Position numbers and translations under genes: made by a program. Shown here in pieces: positions 36,813 to 44,881 of a stretch of 64,000 nt of DNA; the stretch's first letter is position 1; each line of letters starts with the position of its first letter. The notes beneath the pieces were generated by a model, which ran no database searches, was not told where the DNA came from, and saw only the letters and a program-made list of their open reading frames with translations. The DNA lies in NCBI RefSeq assembly GCF_004011805.1, contig NZ_RCHJ01000016.1, forward strand, positions 1-64,000. Reading direction: 5' to 3'. This stretch comes from Piscinibacter defluvii (GTDB lineage Bacteria; Pseudomonadota; Gammaproteobacteria; Burkholderiales; Burkholderiaceae_C).

Positions 36813-37124
36813 ATGACGAAAGCTGCGAAGACTGTACCCGCCCTGGCCGATGCGCCTGCTGCACTGGAACGGGCCCGCGAGGCCTACGAGGAACTCAACG
36901 ACTACGTCGAGCGCCTCGCCGCCATGGCGCTGACGATCGAGGGTAATCTCGCTCGACTCGCGGACGAGAAGGAGGGCAACCTGCCTGTGGTGATCGAATG
37001 GCGCCTGGCACAGGTCATGGCCGACATGCTGGGCGACCCGGAGGTGCTTCGCGGGATCCGCGTATCGCTGGGCATCGAAGACCCGCGAACCGGCGCAGCG
37101 AAGCCGTTCGAGGCGACCGCGTAG
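36813..37124 (+). CDS. Hypothetical element protein, 103 aa
   Basis: A helical protein (ERAREAYEELNDYVERLAAMALTIEGNLARLAD) that may form a coiled coil. CTGGAGGATCG precedes the ATG at 36813. It sits between the integrase and a longer hypothetical gene. The function is unknown. Confidence 0.7.
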   Translation: MTKAAKTVPALADAPAALERAREAYEELNDYVERLAAMALTIEGNLARLADEKEGNLPVVIEWRLAQVMADMLGDPEVLRGIRVSLGIEDPRTGAAKPFEATA

Positions 37125-37132
37125 GCCTGACG

Positions 37133-38152
37133 ATGGCAGCGAAGGCACCGAAGAAGCCTCGCGGTACCGGCACCATGCCGTTGGCGCGCCCGGCTACGGC
37201 GAACGAGGTCGAGCAAGCCGCGGGGGCGGTCCGCGTCTTCATCCGTGACCCTGGAGCGGATTCGACCCCATCCGGTGATGCTCGCATCGCCGGCTGGCTC
37301 GTCAGCGCGCTTGTGCCTTCAATGCCGCCTCGAGACGAGCCGCGCCTCAGCGTGCTCGACGTCGCGGTCGGGCGCTATTCGCAGGCGGAGGTCGAGCGCA
37401 TGCGGGCCATGGTCCCTTTCGACGTCCCGGTTCTGCTGCGGGAAGTGCCGAGCGAGCTGCAGCCCCTCCAACCGGATGAGCCTGTGCGCGAGCGTCGCGG
37501 AGGAGTGGACGGACTGACGACCGCCGGCGCCTTGCGCGCGGAGCTAGAGGCGGTGGCAGCGCGTCAGGCGAGAGGCCACTACACGCTCGGCGAGTGCGTG
37601 GCGCTCCTCTCCGAGGCGGCGGTGACTGCTGGGCTTGCTGCAGATGGCGACCCCCGCGAGCGCTACTGGCGACAGCTGAACGAGGCTGCAGCTTCCGGGT
37701 CGCTGGCCGTGCTCGATCCGCTGACGCTGCTCCGCTCAAGTATCGACGAGTGGCCGGGCCCGTCGTCAGGTCTGCTGCTCATCGAGCGCAGGGAGCTCGC
37801 CGCCTGGCTTGAGCGCGAGAAGCATGCGCTGCGGCTGCCGGAGGAGCAGTCGAAAGACGCGCCGAAGCCCGCTTCGGGCGTGCCTGCCGGCGGGTCCTGC
37901 CCGCCGAATGCCCCGGAAGCGGGCCCCACCAGGCGTCCCTATCTCTCGATGCACTGGCGACTGCAGCGCATTTGCGAGGTGCGGGCTGCACTCGAAGAGG
38001 CCGACGCCTCCGACGCCCGTGCATCGCGCGTCGGTGTCCCGTCCGTGAGAGCCGCAGTGCTCAAGAAGCTGCGCGCCGACGATGGCAAGCCTGCATGGGC
38101 AAATAGTGCTTTCAGGCACGCCTGGGAGAGGCATCTGAAGGCGAAGCCGTAG
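37133..38152 (+). CDS. Hypothetical element protein, 339 aa
   Basis: No recognised domain. The N-terminal 110 residues are basic at the start; a central segment (TLGECVALLSEAAVTAGLA) looks helical; the C-terminal region after a Pro-rich linker (about 255-280) ends in a compact helical part. It starts eight bases after the previous stop and is the last gene before the regulatory region of the AlpA-like gene. Confidence 0.6.
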   Translation: MAAKAPKKPRGTGTMPLARPATANEVEQAAGAVRVFIRDPGADSTPSGDARIAGWLVSALVPSMPPRDEPRLSVLDVAVGRYSQAEVERMRAMVPFDVPVLLREVPSELQPLQPDEPVRERRGGVDGLTTAGALRAELEAVAARQARGHYTLGECVALLSEAAVTAGLAADGDPRERYWRQLNEAAASGSLAVLDPLTLLRSSIDEWPGPSSGLLLIERRELAAWLEREKHALRLPEEQSKDAPKPASGVPAGGSCPPNAPEAGPTRRPYLSMHWRLQRICEVRAALEEADASDARASRVGVPSVRAAVLKKLRADDGKPAWANSAFRHAWERHLKAKP

Positions 38153-38154
38153 TA

Positions 38155-38256
38155 GCCCATTCGCTGAATGGGCGCACCCGAAATCACTTTGGGTGCCGTT
38201 GAATGGGCGCTGGACCTCGCGGAACACTTTCGTCATTGACTGCTGGGTGCAGTCAA
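38155..38256. promoter_or_regulatory. Operator-rich region upstream of the AlpA-like gene
   Basis: Three dyads lie within 100 bases: GCCCATTC-GCT-GAATGGGC (38155-38173, with GAATGGGC repeated directly at 38201-38208), GGCGCACCC/GGGTGCC around 38171-38197, and TTGACTGC-TGGGT-GCAGTCAA (38236-38256). The last ends 20 bases before the GTG start of the AlpA-like gene. This is the best candidate for the element's regulatory switch. The middle dyad may instead terminate the upstream gene. Confidence 0.5.
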
Positions 38257-38276
38257 CGACTGAAAGGGGCTGCAAC

Positions 38277-38540
38277 GTGTCCAAAACGAACCATCTTCCC
38301 GAGCTTGGCTTCGCAAGAGAGCCGGCCGTGCTGGCTCACGTGGGCTTTGGCCGCACCAAACTGCGCGCCCTAGTCGCTGCCGGCGAGTTCCCTGCGCCGC
38401 GCCGACTTGGCCCGCGCTGCACCATGTATGACGCGGCCGCCGTCCGAGCGTGGATCGCCGACCGCGCTGCGAATGCGCCCGTCGTCATGCCGAAGGCGCC
38501 GAAGGTCGCGCAGACCACTGCCGGGCAGGTGACCGCGTGA
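38277..38540 (+). CDS. AlpA-like helix-turn-helix regulator
   Basis: An 87-residue protein of the AlpA/excisionase type: helix-turn-helix at about 15-60 (VLAHVGFGRTKLRALVAAGEFPAPRRLG). In P4-like and satellite elements AlpA-type proteins activate integrase or replication genes. The GTG start at 38277 is preceded by AAAGGGG. Its stop overlaps the next GTG in GTGA. Confidence 0.75.
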   Translation: MSKTNHLPELGFAREPAVLAHVGFGRTKLRALVAAGEFPAPRRLGPRCTMYDAAAVRAWIADRAANAPVVMPKAPKVAQTTAGQVTA

Positions 38541-38779
38541 GCGGCTCCACGCCAGAGCCCTCGAATCCTTCCGCGCGCCTCGACCACGACGGCTCGCACG
38601 TGCCTGTCGTCTTCGCAATCCGCGGCCCTGGCGGGCTGAGCGTCGACGCGCCGATGGGCGATCACGCGGTGCTGAATGTGACGGTCACGAAGGACCTCGC
38701 GCGCGGCATCGTCATCCAGCTGACCACGGGGCCCGAAGATGCAGCCGACATCATCCGTCGCATCGCCGAGCGAGGCTGA
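38537..38779 (+). CDS. Hypothetical element protein, 80 aa
   Basis: A small beta-rich protein (HVPVVFAIRGPGG, VLNVTVTKDLARGIVIQL). It is translationally coupled to the AlpA-like gene by a GTGA overlap and overlaps the next frame. The function is unknown. Confidence 0.55.
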   Translation: MSGSTPEPSNPSARLDHDGSHVPVVFAIRGPGGLSVDAPMGDHAVLNVTVTKDLARGIVIQLTTGPEDAADIIRRIAERG

Positions 38780-38963
38780 GAAGGCGTTGCGCACCATGCA
38801 GGCGGTCGCGGCGCTGGCCGGCTACGAGCTGCGCGAGACGACCGACTCGAGAGGCGCGCCCGCGTACGCGATCACCAGGTGGAACCTGGCGCGCGTGCTG
38901 CCGGATCTCGGCGCCGTCGAGGCCTTCCTCGAGCGGGTCGCGGGCCCGGGCCGAGGAACCTGA
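38739..38963 (+). CDS. Hypothetical element protein, 74 aa
   Basis: A helical protein (EAEKALRTMQAVAALAGYEL) with a C-terminal part WNLARVLPDLGAVEAFL. The start is uncertain: ATG 38739 overlaps the previous gene by 41 bases, while ATG 38796 would avoid it. The stop overlaps the next ATG (TGATG). Confidence 0.5.
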   Translation: MQPTSSVASPSEAEKALRTMQAVAALAGYELRETTDSRGAPAYAITRWNLARVLPDLGAVEAFLERVAGPGRGT

Positions 38964-39145
38964 TGCCGAAGCTCTTCCGCACCGCTTCGCGCCGGCGGCA
39001 GCCCCTGGCGTATCGCTCGGTGCTCGCTGTGCCAGCCTGCACGTGCTCAAGCGCGACGGCGGCCGCCTGCATGACGTGCGCCCGCTGGCGTGGCCACCTG
39101 CGCGCCCTGCTGGCGAGGCGCGCCGCCTGGAGTGCAACCCGATGA
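38963..39145 (+). CDS. Small Cys-containing protein, 60 aa
   Basis: A short Arg-rich frame with CTC and CMTC cysteine pairs that might bind zinc. Its ATG and stop both overlap its neighbours (TGATG and ATGA), which favours translation, but its composition is not distinctive. It may be only a coupling frame. Confidence 0.4.
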   Translation: MPKLFRTASRRRQPLAYRSVLAVPACTCSSATAAACMTCARWRGHLRALLARRAAWSATR

Positions 39146-39873
39146 GCTGGCCAGCGGTCGCGTGGGCTCTGGGGCAGCGCGCGCCTTCGAGTGCAGCGAA
39201 GTTCCTACTCGTGGTCCTGGCCGACTCGGCGAGCGCTGGCGACTGGCTCTCATGGCCCTCGGTCGCCTACCTGGGAGAGACGACCCAGCAGGACAGAAAG
39301 ACGGTCCTGGCCAACCTGCAGCGCCTGCAGGAAGAGCGCCTCGTCGAGCCGGCCGGCAAGACCGGGAAGACAGGCCAGATCACAATCTGGCGCCTACCCG
39401 TCGAGGTACCCGGAAGGGCATCGAACGGTACCAATTCCGGTACCGTTAGAGGTCGCCTTAACGGTCCCAAAAACGGGACAGCTTCGGCCGGCGAAACAGT
39501 ACCGCTTTTCCCTGCAAAGAGTACCGGTTTTCCCTTGAAAGAGTCCCAAAAACGGGACACGGAACCTGAGAGGAACCCGAAGGGAACCAGAGAGGGCGCC
39601 GGCTCTCGCCTCCCGACAGACTGGACTCTCCCGTCGGAATGGCGACAGTGGGCTCACGACCGTCGGCCGGATCTTGACATCGACGCGGTTGCGGAGTCCT
39701 TCGCGGACCATTGGCATGCCCAGCCCGGCCGCGCCGGCATGAAGGCCGACTGGCAAGCCACTTGGCGAAGCTGGGTGAAGCGCGAGCGCGCCGGGTCACA
39801 AGCATTTGCGCGCCGTGTGTCAGGCGCATCTGCTATCCACGCCGACGACGATCTACGCGAGGTCTACCCGTGA
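39142..39873 (+). CDS. Phage-type replication initiator-like protein
   Basis: A 243-residue protein. A winged helix at about 15-85 (SAAKFLLVVLADSAS, DRKTVLANLQRLQEERLVEPAG) is followed by a low-complexity linker encoded by repeated DNA, and a C-terminal segment (GMKADWQATWRSWVKRER) of the kind found in phage replication O/DnaT-like proteins. It would bind the origin and load the DnaB helicase encoded next. The iteron-like repeats inside its own gene (39405-39558) are the likely binding sites, as in lambda O. Confidence 0.7.
   Translation: MSWPAVAWALGQRAPSSAAKFLLVVLADSASAGDWLSWPSVAYLGETTQQDRKTVLANLQRLQEERLVEPAGKTGKTGQITIWRLPVEVPGRASNGTNSGTVRGRLNGPKNGTASAGETVPLFPAKSTGFPLKESQKRDTEPERNPKGTREGAGSRLPTDWTLPSEWRQWAHDRRPDLDIDAVAESFADHWHAQPGRAGMKADWQATWRSWVKRERAGSQAFARRVSGASAIHADDDLREVYP
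39405..39558. repeat. Intragenic iteron cluster, putative origin
   Basis: Within 154 bases lie a perfect dyad AACGGTACC-AATTCC-GGTACCGTT (39424-39447), two identical copies of GTCCCAAAAACGGGAC (39464-39479 and 39543-39558), and two direct copies of AGTACCGNTTTTCCCT (39499-39514 and 39521-39536). The stretch is AT-richer than its surroundings and codes for the linker of the initiator-like protein. Layout and position match replication origins inside phage initiator genes. Confidence 0.65.
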
Positions 39874-41228
39874 CCGCCCGCGACGAGGTCGAGCTGCGCA
39901 AGCCGCCGAACTCGGCCGAGGCTGAACAGAGCGTGCTCGGCGGGCTACTGCTCGACAACGGTGCTTTCGACCGCGTCGGCGATCTCCTCGAGGCCCGCGA
40001 CTTCTACCGCAGCGAGCATCGCGCCATCTTCGAGGCGGTCGTGCAGCTGGTGGAGGCGAGCAAGCCGGCCGACGTCGTGACGGTGTACGAGCGCCTGCAG
40101 CGCGCTGGCCGCGCCGAAGACTGCGGCGGGATGGAGTACCTCGATGCGCTCGCGCGCAGCGTGCCCAGCGCCGCGAACGCACGGCGCTACGCCGAGATCG
40201 TGCGCGAGCACGCCGAGGCGCGCGCCGTCATTGCAGCCGTGGACGAGGCCGCCGCGATCGCCTGGACCGCGGAGACATCGCCTGCTGACAAGCGCGATCG
40301 AATCGGCGCCGTGCTGGCTCGGCTCGAAGGCCGCGCCGTCGGCAGGGAACCGCGGGCGATTGGCGACCTCGTCGCGGCGCGCCTCGATCACTACAGCGCG
40401 CTCGCGGAGGGCACGGAAGCCCCGGGCATTCCGACCGGACTCCGGACGCTGGATCGCGCCCTCGGCGGAGGCCTGAAGCCTGGGAAGCTGGTCGTCCTAG
40501 GTGCAAGGCCGACCATCGGCAAGACCTCGCTTGCCGGGCAGATCAGCGGCACGGTTGCCGCCGCTGGCCATGCGACGCTGATCCTGTCGCAGGAGATGAC
40601 AGCCGGCGAGTTGGTCGACCGCTTCATCGCAAACACCGCCGGCGTGCAGTTGGAAGCGCTGACCTCCGGCCGGCTCGAAGATGCCGACTGGGGCAACCTG
40701 AGCAGTGGGGCGGATCGCCTCGCCGCGTCCGCCTTGTTTGTCGACGACTCGCCCGCGCTGAACCTGCAGCAGATCCGCGCCAAGGCGCGCCAGGTGCGCC
40801 GCCGGCATGGCTTGGCGCTGGTCGTCGTCGACTACCTGCAGCTTTGCTCGTCGGCCACGCCGACCGAGCGCCGCCATCACCAGATCGAGGCGATCAGCCG
40901 AGGCCTGAAGCAGCTCGCGAAGGAACTCGCCACCTGCGTGATCGTGCTGAGCCAGCTGGGCCGCGCCAGCCTGGATCGGCCCGACAGCGAGCCGGAGATG
41001 AGCGACCTGAAGGAGTCCGGTGCGATCGAGGAAGACGCCGACGTCGTGCTGCTGCTGCATCCGACCGGCAGGCAGGAACCGGACGGCTCGGCGCTGATGC
41101 TGCTGAAGCTGGCCAAGAACCGCCAGGGCAGGCGAGGCAGGATCGCGCTGGCATTCGATGGGCGTCTGCAGCGCTGGGCGGAGTCCGAATCGGACGTGTC
41201 TCGGCGGAGGGGCAAGGGTGATGAGTGA
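39870..41228 (+). CDS. DnaB-type replicative helicase
   Basis: A 452-residue helicase. The N-terminal DnaB domain (about 10-110, SAEAEQSVLGGLLLD) is followed by a RecA-like motor with Walker A GARPTIGKT (211-219) and Walker B LVVVDYLQL (about 306-314). It unwinds DNA during replication of the element. The GTG start overlaps the stop of the initiator-like gene (GTGA). Confidence 0.92.
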   Translation: MTARDEVELRKPPNSAEAEQSVLGGLLLDNGAFDRVGDLLEARDFYRSEHRAIFEAVVQLVEASKPADVVTVYERLQRAGRAEDCGGMEYLDALARSVPSAANARRYAEIVREHAEARAVIAAVDEAAAIAWTAETSPADKRDRIGAVLARLEGRAVGREPRAIGDLVAARLDHYSALAEGTEAPGIPTGLRTLDRALGGGLKPGKLVVLGARPTIGKTSLAGQISGTVAAAGHATLILSQEMTAGELVDRFIANTAGVQLEALTSGRLEDADWGNLSSGADRLAASALFVDDSPALNLQQIRAKARQVRRRHGLALVVVDYLQLCSSATPTERRHHQIEAISRGLKQLAKELATCVIVLSQLGRASLDRPDSEPEMSDLKESGAIEEDADVVLLLHPTGRQEPDGSALMLLKLAKNRQGRRGRIALAFDGRLQRWAESESDVSRRRGKGDE

Positions 41229-41373
41229 AACCCGACCGGACGAGGTACGAGCAGCCGAACCATGCCGCGCGCGCCGCGCCGGCCTTGAGCCGGCCGGTGT
41301 CCGCGGCGCTGCGCTGCCGCACCTGATGCCCCCGATTGGCCGGAGTCACCGCGGCGGAGGCCGGCGGTGCTGA
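41221..41373 (+). CDS. Possible 50-aa coupling peptide
   Basis: A short frame whose ATG lies inside the end of the dnaB gene and whose stop overlaps the GTG of the SSB-like gene. Arg/Pro-rich, with no domain. It may serve only to carry ribosomes into the next gene. Confidence 0.3.
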   Translation: MSETRPDEVRAAEPCRARRAGLEPAGVRGAALPHLMPPIGRSHRGGGRRC

Positions 41374-41735
41374 GCTGCCTCTTCACCGGCACGGTCGTCC
41401 GAGCGCCTGAGCAACGCCTCGACCGGCGACTGCGCCCCATCGCGACGGCAGGGCTCGAGGTGATCGACGCCGAGGGCGCAACCGTGCTCGTCTCGATCAT
41501 CGCGTTTCGGCCGGCGGCCGTTGAGGCCATTGGGCGCCTGCAGATCGGCGAAGACGTCGCAATCGCCGGCCACGCATCGTTGAGCCGTTGGAAGGACGGC
41601 GATGGGCGCCAGCAGATGGGTCTGAATGTCACGGTGGGCCGCTTCCTGACGGCGGCCGATGCCGGCATGCATCACACCCCGGTCGAGCGGCGTCAGTGGC
41701 GTCAAAGCGCACCTCAGGGGGACTCAAGTGGCTGA
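41367..41735 (+). CDS. SSB-like OB-fold protein
   Basis: A 122-residue protein with an OB-fold pattern (FTGTVVRAPEQRL, ATVLVSIIAF, GEDVAIAGHASLSRW, GLNVTVGRFL), close to phage single-strand-binding proteins. GGAGG lies seven bases before the GTG start. It follows the helicase, consistent with an element replication module of initiator, helicase and SSB. Confidence 0.7.
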   Translation: MLSCLFTGTVVRAPEQRLDRRLRPIATAGLEVIDAEGATVLVSIIAFRPAAVEAIGRLQIGEDVAIAGHASLSRWKDGDGRQQMGLNVTVGRFLTAADAGMHHTPVERRQWRQSAPQGDSSG

Positions 41736-42048
41736 GCGCGACACCTCTCGATCGCACGAAACCCGCGCCGATGCTCGCGATTCGACCGATCCCCCGGTGG
41801 GCGAGAAGCGGCTCCGGTTGCCGCTGAAGACGATCGACGATGTCAAGGCCGAGCTCGCGCGCCTGTACCGCGAAGGCAAGGCAGGTCGGCGAGCCATCGG
41901 CGACGTCTCGCGCCTGGCCAACGTGCTTGGCATCCTCGGCCGACTGATCGAGTCGGAAGACCTTGCGGCGCGGATCGAGGCGCTCGAGGACGAAGCGATG
42001 AGGGCCGCTGCTGGCGGACCTGCAGCTCGCGGAACGGACGAGGGATGA
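41728..42048 (+). CDS. Hypothetical element protein, 106 aa
   Basis: A helical protein (TIDDVKAELARLYREGKAGRRAIGDVSRLANVLGILGRLIE). The GTG start at 41728 follows CAGGGGG. It precedes a helix-turn-helix gene, with an ATGA overlap at its end. I recall similar proteins among genes near small terminases, but the function is unknown. Confidence 0.6.
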   Translation: MAERDTSRSHETRADARDSTDPPVGEKRLRLPLKTIDDVKAELARLYREGKAGRRAIGDVSRLANVLGILGRLIESEDLAARIEALEDEAMRAAAGGPAARGTDEG

Positions 42049-43493
42049 CCCCGGACACCGATCCGAGCTGGGCCGCCCTCGAGGCTCTGCTCGACGTCGC
42101 CGGCGAGAACAAGGCCCGCGAAATCCTGGCGCAGATCGGGCGGCCCGCGGCACTGGCCGAGTTCGAACGTGTCGCGGCGCTCCGCCTGGCGATGCGCCTG
42201 CGCGAGGCCCATCAGCCGCGCACCGTCATCCGCGAGCGCCTGGCGCTACGAGGCATCAGCCGATCCGCGGCCTATCGCCTGATCGCCCGAGCGATCGACG
42301 TCCCGATCGCGAACTGTCCCAGCAACGGCCCTACGTTGGGACGCGGCCCGGCCATCCTCGACGAACCGGCCGAGATGGCCTTCGATCGCCTACTGCAACC
42401 GCAGGAGAACACCATGCCCACCGACCCCACCACCCAAGACCAGCCCTCCGCCGGGCTCCGCGTCGAGGTCACAGCCCTCCGCGCGCCGTGGCCGGCCGGC
42501 GCCGTCATCGGCTCGATCGTCGAGATCCCGGGGAACACGCTGCCCGACTCGTTCGTCGGCAAGTGCCAGCCGGCCAGGCCGAATGTCGCGGTCACGCACC
42601 GCTACGAACCGCCGCGGTCCCCGGTCGCCGAGCCTCTCGGCGCCGTCGACCTGTCCGACATCGTCGGATCGTCCGGCAACGTCGAGTTCCTGACCACCAG
42701 GCGCGACGAACTCCGCGCGCGCCTCGCAGCGATCGACCTGCCGGCGGCGCGCAAGGCGCTCGAGAAGACGCATGCGGATGCGCTGGCTTCGCCCGGCGAC
42801 GTGGCGCCGGTGTCGCCGCCGGGCGTTGGCGAGATGCCCGAGCAGACGGAACGCCGGCTGCGCCATGAGCGCGCCGCAGAGGCCCACAAGACCGCTCAGG
42901 CCAGGGTTCCGCAGCTCGAGGCCGAGGATCGCGAGTTGCGCTCGGAACTCGCCTACGTTGAGGGACTGCTCGCCGCCGAGCAGCAGGTCGACGAGGCGAA
43001 GGCCAGGGCGGAGGCGGCAGACGCCGAGGTGGTGCGCTTGGCCGAGGCCGCTGCAGCTGCCGACGCGGCGCTGCGCCGCATCGTCGACCTCATCGCCGAC
43101 GAGGAACGGGCCTATGCGAAGGATCGCGACGCCGCCGGTGCGCGCGTGCTCGAGGCGGTGAAGGCCGGCGGCAGCGTGCCAGTGAAGGCGGCCAGCCGCG
43201 ACAAGATCGCGACGCTGGAGGTCGCGAAGCGCGGTGCCGAGCAGGAACAGCTGGTCGCGCGAGCCGCCCACCAGCAGGCCGCGCAGCGCCGGCGCGAAGC
43301 ATGGCAGCGCGTCAGGGTTGCCGAGGCGACGCTCGCCGAGCGTGCCTTCCGCCAGGCAGAGCGTGATTTCGTCGAGGCGCTGACGCGGGTCATGGTGGCG
43401 AAGGCCGTGGCGCACGACCCGTTCGGCGCCGCGGATCCGAGGGGCGAGGCGATCGTGCGTTCCCGCCGCATCGTCGAATCCTTGGGCATCTGA
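42045..43493 (+). CDS. HTH and coiled-coil protein, possibly two proteins
   Basis: One open frame of 482 residues with two unlike halves. Residues 1-100 carry a helix-turn-helix (LREAHQPRTVIRERLALRGISRSAAYRLI). From residue 124 (ATG at 42414-42416) a second protein could start, since CAGGAGAACACC stands directly before that ATG. This second part has a small beta domain and then a long coiled coil (about 215-440, rich in Ala, Glu and Arg). It looks like two genes fused in frame, or one gene with an internal start. Confidence 0.6.
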   Translation: MTPDTDPSWAALEALLDVAGENKAREILAQIGRPAALAEFERVAALRLAMRLREAHQPRTVIRERLALRGISRSAAYRLIARAIDVPIANCPSNGPTLGRGPAILDEPAEMAFDRLLQPQENTMPTDPTTQDQPSAGLRVEVTALRAPWPAGAVIGSIVEIPGNTLPDSFVGKCQPARPNVAVTHRYEPPRSPVAEPLGAVDLSDIVGSSGNVEFLTTRRDELRARLAAIDLPAARKALEKTHADALASPGDVAPVSPPGVGEMPEQTERRLRHERAAEAHKTAQARVPQLEAEDRELRSELAYVEGLLAAEQQVDEAKARAEAADAEVVRLAEAAAAADAALRRIVDLIADEERAYAKDRDAAGARVLEAVKAGGSVPVKAASRDKIATLEVAKRGAEQEQLVARAAHQQAAQRRREAWQRVRVAEATLAERAFRQAERDFVEALTRVMVAKAVAHDPFGAADPRGEAIVRSRRIVESLGI

Positions 43494-43532
43494 GCCGCCC
43501 TTCGCAGCATTCGACATCGAAGGAGAACCGTC

Positions 43533-43865
43533 TTGCACCACTTCATCGTCAATCCGACACTGTCGACCAACACCGGCGCGAGCGGGGCCGGCGATCCCAT
43601 CCGGCGCGCGATCGTCGCGAGACTGAATACGGAAGGAGTGTCGACCGATGGGCGGTCCGACGAGGCTCTACTCGCCGACTACAACTCGCTGATCTGTGCG
43701 CCGCTCGAGGAGCAGCTCGCCGCCGTCAACTGGCGGATCTCGGTCAACGCAGCGACCGCGCAGTCTGCGAAGCAGCACGGCCAGTTGGCCAGCAACTCGG
43801 CGAAGGGCCTTCTCGAAGCGCCGGCGTCTGGGCTGGTCAACAGGTTCCGCATCGGGCAGCGATGA
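43533..43865 (+). CDS. Hypothetical element protein, 110 aa
   Basis: A TTG start at 43533, supported by a very strong AAGGAGAACC ribosome site. No known domain is seen; the middle is helical (LEEQLAAVNWRISVNAATAQS). The related sites before this gene and before the internal start at 42414 suggest the same origin for both. Confidence 0.6.
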   Translation: MHHFIVNPTLSTNTGASGAGDPIRRAIVARLNTEGVSTDGRSDEALLADYNSLICAPLEEQLAAVNWRISVNAATAQSAKQHGQLASNSAKGLLEAPASGLVNRFRIGQR

Positions 43866-43905
43866 CCTAACGCCACCGGACGGACACATAAGGCCCCGGA
43901 CACCC

Positions 43906-44382
43906 ATGGCAGCCTCCAACAAGACCAGCGCCGCAGCGGCTCGATCGCTGCAGCGCCAGGCCAAGGCGATCGCGCTGCGCTGCGCAGGCCTGTCCTACGC
44001 GTCGATCGCCGCGCACCTCGGCATCGGACGGAGCCAGGCGCACGCGCTCGTGTGCAGGGGTCTCGACGATGCACGCAGCCAGGTCGCGGCAGCTGCGGAC
44101 GAACTTCGCGCGCTCGAGCTGTCCCGGCTCGACGGCATGCTGGCGAAGGTCTACCCGCGGGCCGCTCGCGGCGACCTGCCGGCAGTCGACCGCGTCCTGA
44201 AGATCAGCGAGCGCCGCGCGAAGCTGCTCGGCCTGGACGCGCCGGAGCGGCATGCGCTGCAGGGCGGAGGGGAGGGCGCGCCGCCGATCGTGTCAGACGC
44301 GCGCGTGACGTTCTACGTGCCGGAGAACGGTCGCGATGCTGGCCGTGCACGTTCGGCTGCCCCCACAGCGGCGCAACGATGA
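43906..44382 (+). CDS. Small-terminase-like HTH protein
   Basis: A 158-residue protein. An N-terminal helix-turn-helix at about 20-55 (ALRCAGLSYASIAAHLGIGRSQAHALV) is followed by helices (RLDGMLAKVYPRAARGDLPAVDRVLKISERRAKLLGLDAP) like those of small terminase subunits, which recognise phage DNA for packaging. Satellites often encode their own TerS to redirect a helper's packaging. The last 15 residues (from about 44340) look unlike the rest and may lie past a recombination joint. No large terminase gene follows. Confidence 0.55.
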   Translation: MAASNKTSAAAARSLQRQAKAIALRCAGLSYASIAAHLGIGRSQAHALVCRGLDDARSQVAAAADELRALELSRLDGMLAKVYPRAARGDLPAVDRVLKISERRAKLLGLDAPERHALQGGGEGAPPIVSDARVTFYVPENGRDAGRARSAAPTAAQR

Positions 44383-44482
44383 GCGCCGGCACTGTCCCGG
44401 CGCCGCGCCGCGCCGCGCATGCGCCAGCGGTGCCCCCAGATCAACCCCGCAACGAAGGAAGCGGGACGCCCGCGCGCAGCTG

Positions 44483-44881
44483 ATGGGCCGAACTCGCGTC
44501 GTCAACAACCTGTCTGCGTTCACGGACAAGGTGCAGCGCCGCGCCGCGCGCAACCTCACAGCGGCGCTCGTGGTCATCGGCAGCGAGGCCGCGGGCCGCG
44601 CACCGCAGGACACCAGCACGCTGATCAACTCGCAGTTCCGCAACGTCCGCCGCGATGGCGATCGAATCGTCGGGGCGATCGGCTTCACGGCCGACTATGC
44701 ACTGCCGGTCCACGAGGCCGAGGGCAAGCTGAAGGGTCAGCCGCGACCGAAGGAGAACGGCAAGGACCACGGGGTCTACTGGGGCCCTCATGGCGAGCCG
44801 GAGTTTCTGCGCAAGGGCGCCGAGGCGGCGGCGCCCGAGGTCCGCCGCATCCTGGTCGAGGGCATGAAGGAACAGAAATGA
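44483..44881 (+). CDS. HK97-gp10-like neck/tail completion protein
   Basis: A 132-residue protein resembling the HK97 gp10 family: RRAARNLTAALVVIGSEAAGRAPQDT, a beta-rich centre, and an EPEFLRKGAE stretch near the end. Such proteins join head and tail. The ATG at 44483 has a weak ribosome site, and the reading frame continues upstream without protein-like sequence. Overlaps the tape-measure gene in ATGA. Confidence 0.7.
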   Translation: MGRTRVVNNLSAFTDKVQRRAARNLTAALVVIGSEAAGRAPQDTSTLINSQFRNVRRDGDRIVGAIGFTADYALPVHEAEGKLKGQPRPKENGKDHGVYWGPHGEPEFLRKGAEAAAPEVRRILVEGMKEQK

